The notes under the pieces are model-generated. The model worked only from the letters and a program-made list of their open reading frames with translations. It ran no database searches and was not told where the DNA came from. Of a DNA stretch of 64,000 nucleotides, positions 61,101-64,000 are shown in pieces (positions within the stretch are counted from its first letter, which is position 1; the number at the start of each line of letters is the position of its first letter). The stretch comes from Rhyacichthys aspro (taxonomy: Eukaryota; Chordata; Actinopteri; Gobiiformes; Rhyacichthyidae), in contig CM072152.1 of the NCBI GenBank assembly GCA_036850595.1, forward strand, positions 9,753,640-9,817,639, read 5' to 3'. A program made the position numbers and the translations under genes.

Positions 61101-62253
61101 TGACTAAGAAATATTTAAACAATTATTGTTATTTATACTTTTTTTAATGGTTCATTCATCACAAAAACAATAATATTCTATAAATAACCACAATAAAATG
61201 GAGACTTACTTTGATTAAGAGCCAGCGCAGGAGCATAGATGACCAAACCTGTGTACAGTGCCTTAAAAAGAGATTTTTAAGGCAAGAGAGAAGAAAAATA
61301 GTTTTCATTATTAGATTGAAGCAGAACAGACCTGTATTCATATTCACAAAATCAGTATCAACAATCAGTTCTGCATAAAGTCATCAAGCAGGTGCTGTTT
61401 CTAATGTTAATGCAGGTGCAGTGTGTAATGTTGCCTTTTTCATGTTGTCTTTTAATTATCTTAAATCCAAGTTACTTGAATATTGCATTAAAGAAGATAT
61501 TTCCATTTTGGTTACCGTCTGTGCAATGTACATTGATGTCCCGAGTATTCGAATGGGTTGGCTGAAGCGCATCTCTAGATACTGCAAATAAAAAAGAAAA
61601 TGTAAGAGTAATGTCCTTACTTTGCATACATTTACACATTATTGAAGATATTTTGGTGTTACAGCAAGCATTCAAACACAAACAGTAAAAGATTTGATAA
61701 TGTTATACACCTTTTTATTGACCTGCATTCCCCCTTTTTAAAACATCAGCAGCAGATATAACAGATCAATGATTAACTACATTAAGATTTTAATGTTCTG
61801 TTTTTGTAGTCCAAGGGATGTTGTTAGTTTCACTCTTTAATGTTTGTTTTCAACCAGCAGGTCAGCCTTTATACTCATCCACAGTTTTTGACTTCTTACC
61901 TCATAGGCACTGGTGATCCCCAGTCGGTAGAAGAGAGGGACAAAAATCTCTGCGGTGATAGTAGACATGATCGAATAAGCAAGGACAAAGAGCCAAAAGG
62001 CAGCTCCAAAGCGGTAAGCCTCAGCAGGTGTGCCGATGACTGTGATGCCAGACATGAAGCTGGCAGTAAGAGACATGGCAACTGGCACGGCTGTCATTTG
62101 CCGTCCACCCAACAGGAACTCTTCACTGCTCGTCTCCTTGCGACCGCGGATCGCCTGGAAGAGGCCGATGCCAGCGGCCCCCAAAATAGTCACAACAAAC
62201 ACCACATAATCCCACACCGAGAACGTGGCTACTGGCCCACCGGTGCCAACCAT
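58111..62253 (-). CDS. slc5a8l: Sodium-coupled monocarboxylate transporter (SMCT, SLC5A8-like)
   Basis: Fifteen minus-strand exons join in frame with GT-AG introns: 61900-62253, 61516-61581, 61210-61261, 61036-61103, 60714-60868, 60396-60536, 60181-60310, 60017-60105, 59656-59768, 59144-59211, 58939-59025, 58660-58853, 58474-58583, 58310-58395 and 58111-58230. They encode 610 residues, the length I recall for human SMCT1, which I also recall as having 15 exons. The family carries lactate, pyruvate, nicotinate and short-chain fatty acids with sodium across apical membranes. Diagnostic stretches are SLTASFMSGITVIGTP near residue 60, [51 protein letters not shown] and LWVGIGAQIYPP, all typical of SLC5A8/SLC5A12. 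An extracellular loop with sequons follows the last of these. The C-terminus ends TKL, a class I PDZ ligand comparable to the TRL of SMCT1. Zebrafish has an electrogenic slc5a8 and an electroneutral slc5a8l; which of these this copy is cannot be told for certain. Confidence 0.92.
59564..59587. repeat. Short GATAA-type repeat in an slc5a8l intron
   Basis: Several GATAA/GATGATAAGATAAG units lie in the largest intron (59212-59655). Similar GATAA runs often accompany teleost repeat fragments, but the flanks here are not recognisable. Confidence 0.5.
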
Positions 62254-63449
62254 TGTTCATTTAGGAATGCAGGAATTTTTAAAAAGCTGAACTAAAATCT
62301 GTAGAAGATATCCCGGTGTTCCCACTCAACTATCAGCACCCTTGCTTCTACTGATAGTAGCAAAAAGACAAAGGCCAGCAACTTCCTCAGCAATCTGCAG
62401 GAGTACGGGAGACGTCTATAAAGATTAGTAATGTTCAGTTAATCATCCATCAAGGACACGCGGTAACAGAGCCAGGTGTGACTTCAGTGATTATAAGATG
62501 ATGATCCGGTGGTGTTTAGTCCTTTCTGTTCTCCATTCACCATTCTGATATCTCCTAGACTATTGCTACTGTTAGTATGTCAAATGTTGCTCCTTCTTCG
62601 TGTCTCTTTCGGAGAAAAATCTTCAGTCTCTGTTTCTGAACTTGTCTACATCAGCAGCTTTGACCACTCTCACCAGTTTGCGATCAAGCAGAACTACTTG
62701 GGAACATTCTGTGATACATTGTCTTTAATCAAGCACCTTAGAGTACAGAACATTTTCATTAATAACAGTAGACAATGACGGGAGTTAAAATGACTTTTCA
62801 CATCCACAGTATGTATTCTCAGTGGTTTAAGACATCCTGATATCCCTAGATAACCATCTCTTTGTAGTGTTGTTTTTTTCCGGCAAATTCTTTAAAGGTT
62901 AATGTAAAATGACAGTTAATGTTTGTGTAGATGACTGACGCAGAGTTGAAAAAATATTTTGGTGTTGCTAAATATTTGACTACAGAATATAAGGTGGATA
63001 ATAAATCAGCTAGTTATGATTAGGTTTCTGGCAATTCTTGCTGAATGTATGTGTAAATTATTTAATTTATTTAGACAAAGGTGTACTCAAGCTATTCAGT
63101 AGGAGCCACTGACCTATGAACTTTGCTGACAGCTTTAGTTTATGTTAAATCCCCTAGGAATCATTACATCAAAACATTTTGTGCTGATACTTTGAGTTAA
63201 TTTTTATTCACATTACGGATAAATGTAGTTTGTTTTGGAAATAGAAGTCAAATTCAGGTTACAGAATGCTCTTCAGCAGAACTGTTGTGTGTGGGAGGTC
63301 TGTGACACCTAGTGGACACTGGACACTACACTGGAAACAGTAGCAGATGAAAGTTACACCGAGCACTCATCTGGAGCAGAATTCATTTATAAATGCATTT
63401 ACTACTGCTTAGCATTTGCGTCATATTGTGAGGCTGTAAAGACTCGTAT
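62254..63449. other. Divergent intergenic region between slc5a8l and tshb
   Basis: This 1.2-kb interval contains the slc5a8l promoter and 5' UTR at its left side and distal tshb upstream sequence at its right. It is AT-rich. The 89-codon open frame at 62509-62778 has no recognisable features and is not called. Confidence 0.6.
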
Positions 63450-63458
63450 TTTATTCAT
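63450..63458 (+). promoter_or_regulatory. tshb: Pit-1 (POU1F1)-like site upstream of tshb
   Basis: TTTATTCAT fits the Pit-1 consensus (A/T)(A/T)TATNCAT exactly. It lies about 80 bp upstream of the TATA box. Pit-1 is a known activator of mammalian TSHB; binding here is inferred. Confidence 0.4.
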
Positions 63459-63494
63459 GTCATTCACATAATGGACAGTGTCTTACTTACAAGA

Positions 63495-63500
63495 AGATAA
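63495..63500 (+). promoter_or_regulatory. tshb: GATA site (AGATAA) in the tshb promoter
   Basis: AGATAA matches the WGATAR consensus and lies between the Pit-1-like site and the TATA box. GATA2 acts together with Pit-1 at the mammalian TSHB promoter, so the arrangement is suggestive. Confidence 0.35.
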
Positions 63501-63534
63501 TCACTTATTTGGATAAATGTGGATTTTGAGTGGT

Positions 63535-63544
63535 TATATAAATA
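63535..63544 (+). promoter_or_regulatory. tshb: TATA box of tshb
   Basis: TATATAAATA lies about 30 bp before a likely transcription start near 63,565. It precedes a short exon ending at the donor AACAG|GTGAGA after 63590. TATA-driven transcription with a short noncoding first exon is usual for glycoprotein hormone beta genes. Confidence 0.65.
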
Positions 63545-63564
63545 CTGTTACAACCCAGCCTCTT

Positions 63565-63590
63565 CCAGTCTGTGCACAGATATCAAACAG
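63565..63590 (+). other. tshb: Noncoding exon 1 of tshb
   Basis: The right edge is set by the donor GTGAGA at 63591. The left edge is estimated from the TATA box. The next exon begins at 63669 after TTCTCTTACAG, giving a 78-bp 5' UTR intron. Confidence 0.5.
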
Positions 63591-63703
63591 GTGAGAGAAG
63601 ATCAAATAAAACACTACTTTTTGTTTGTTTCTCCTCACATTGTTTTTACTATTTGTTTTCTCTTACAGGACATCAACAGAGTGACTCTAATTTGTCTTTT
63701 GAC

Positions 63704-63865
63704 ATGGAAAGTGTAGTTTTCAGCTCCTGGCTTCTTCTTCTGCTGTTCAACCCAGCTGTGCCCATGTGCGTACCGTCTGACTTCACCCTGTATGTGGAGA
63801 AGCCCGAGTGTAACTACTGTGTGGCAGTCAACACTACTATTTGCATGGGTTTCTGCCGCACAAGG
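63704..63865 (+). CDS. tshb: Thyrotropin (TSH) beta subunit, first coding exon; gene continues past the window
   Basis: The 54 codons from the ATG at 63704 encode a hydrophobic signal peptide (about residues 1-20, with the run LLLLLF) and the start of the mature cystine-knot subunit. Cysteines are at 22, 36, 39, 47 and 51, an N-glycosylation sequon NTT is at 43-45, and the family motif reads CMGFC. The exon ends at AGG|GTATGT after FCRTR, the position where mammalian TSHB is also interrupted. The rest of the subunit lies beyond the right edge. Secreted TSH-beta pairs with the common alpha subunit in pituitary thyrotrophs and stimulates thyroid follicles. The NTT site and the context following CVPSDF favour TSH-beta over FSH-beta or LH-beta, and the neighbouring sycp1 supports this. 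Confidence 0.95.
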
Positions 63866-64000
63866 GTATGTACCTACTCTATCATTTTTGTGTGACATAA
63901 TAATGACATGACTGAAACTTTAGCAACCATTTTTATCTTTTAATCTAAAATGAGTCTATTTTAGATTTCTTGTATGACTCTAGTATGTTTGGTTATGGTG
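63866..64000 (+). other. tshb: Start of tshb intron 2
   Basis: A GTATGT donor opens the intron, and no further exon appears before the window ends. Confidence 0.8.

Noticed and set aside
61840..62295. 151-codon plus-strand open frame
   Set aside because: It is antisense to the first coding exon of slc5a8l, which has a clear protein match.
62509..62778. 89-codon plus-strand frame between slc5a8l and tshb
   Set aside because: No signal, domain or splice context; it lies in the divergent promoter interval.
1..64000. Prokaryotic systems, CRISPR arrays, rRNA or tRNA genes, intact viral or retroviral genes
   Set aside because: None was seen; there are no regular repeat-spacer arrays, no cloverleaf with intact A/B boxes that I could recognise, and no long retroviral open frame.

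Overview
This is a stretch of vertebrate nuclear DNA, almost certainly from a ray-finned (teleost) fish. The genes are split by GT-AG introns, most of them 70-450 bp as in compact fish genomes. The encoded proteins match vertebrate MCT1, SYCP1, SMCT and TSH-beta families. The few recognisable transposon fossils are of types common in teleosts. All coding models below were spliced by hand by joining reading frames across consensus splice sites; no alignment or search was run.

Layout. Positions 1 to about 44,650 form a long AT-rich interval in which I find no convincing protein-coding gene. It holds a few degraded repeat copies, homopolymer and microsatellite tracts, two perfect hairpins, and many 150-500 bp patches of less AT-rich, complex sequence that look like conserved noncoding elements (an impression, not a measurement). 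The right third is gene dense: slc16a1 (MCT1, +, coding exons 44,726-48,235), sycp1 (synaptonemal complex protein 1, +, 34 coding exons, 49,669-55,768), a small mucin-like type I membrane protein gene (-, 3 coding exons, 56,203-57,134), an slc5a8-like sodium-coupled monocarboxylate transporter gene (-, 15 coding exons, 58,111-62,253) and the 5' part of tshb (thyrotropin beta, +, from about 63,565), which runs off the right edge.

How the genes relate. sycp1 and the mucin-like gene are convergent, with poly(A) signals only about 55 bp apart. slc5a8l and tshb are divergent, with about 1.3 kb between the slc5a8l start codon and the tshb TATA box. Two monocarboxylate transporters from unrelated superfamilies, one proton-coupled (slc16a1) and one sodium-coupled (slc5a8l), lie within 10 kb of each other around sycp1. 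In mammals SYCP1 and TSHB are adjacent and SLC16A1 lies on the same chromosome arm, so the fish block fits an old linkage group, whereas human SLC5A8 is elsewhere.

I see no prokaryotic-type system, CRISPR array, viral gene or obviously new gene system. The most useful leads are the gene desert as a candidate regulatory landscape, the unidentified mucin-like gene, likely GC-AG introns in sycp1 (one of them in frame and free of stops), a perfect CRE at the sycp1 promoter, and a tshb promoter with TATA, GATA and Pit-1-like sites.
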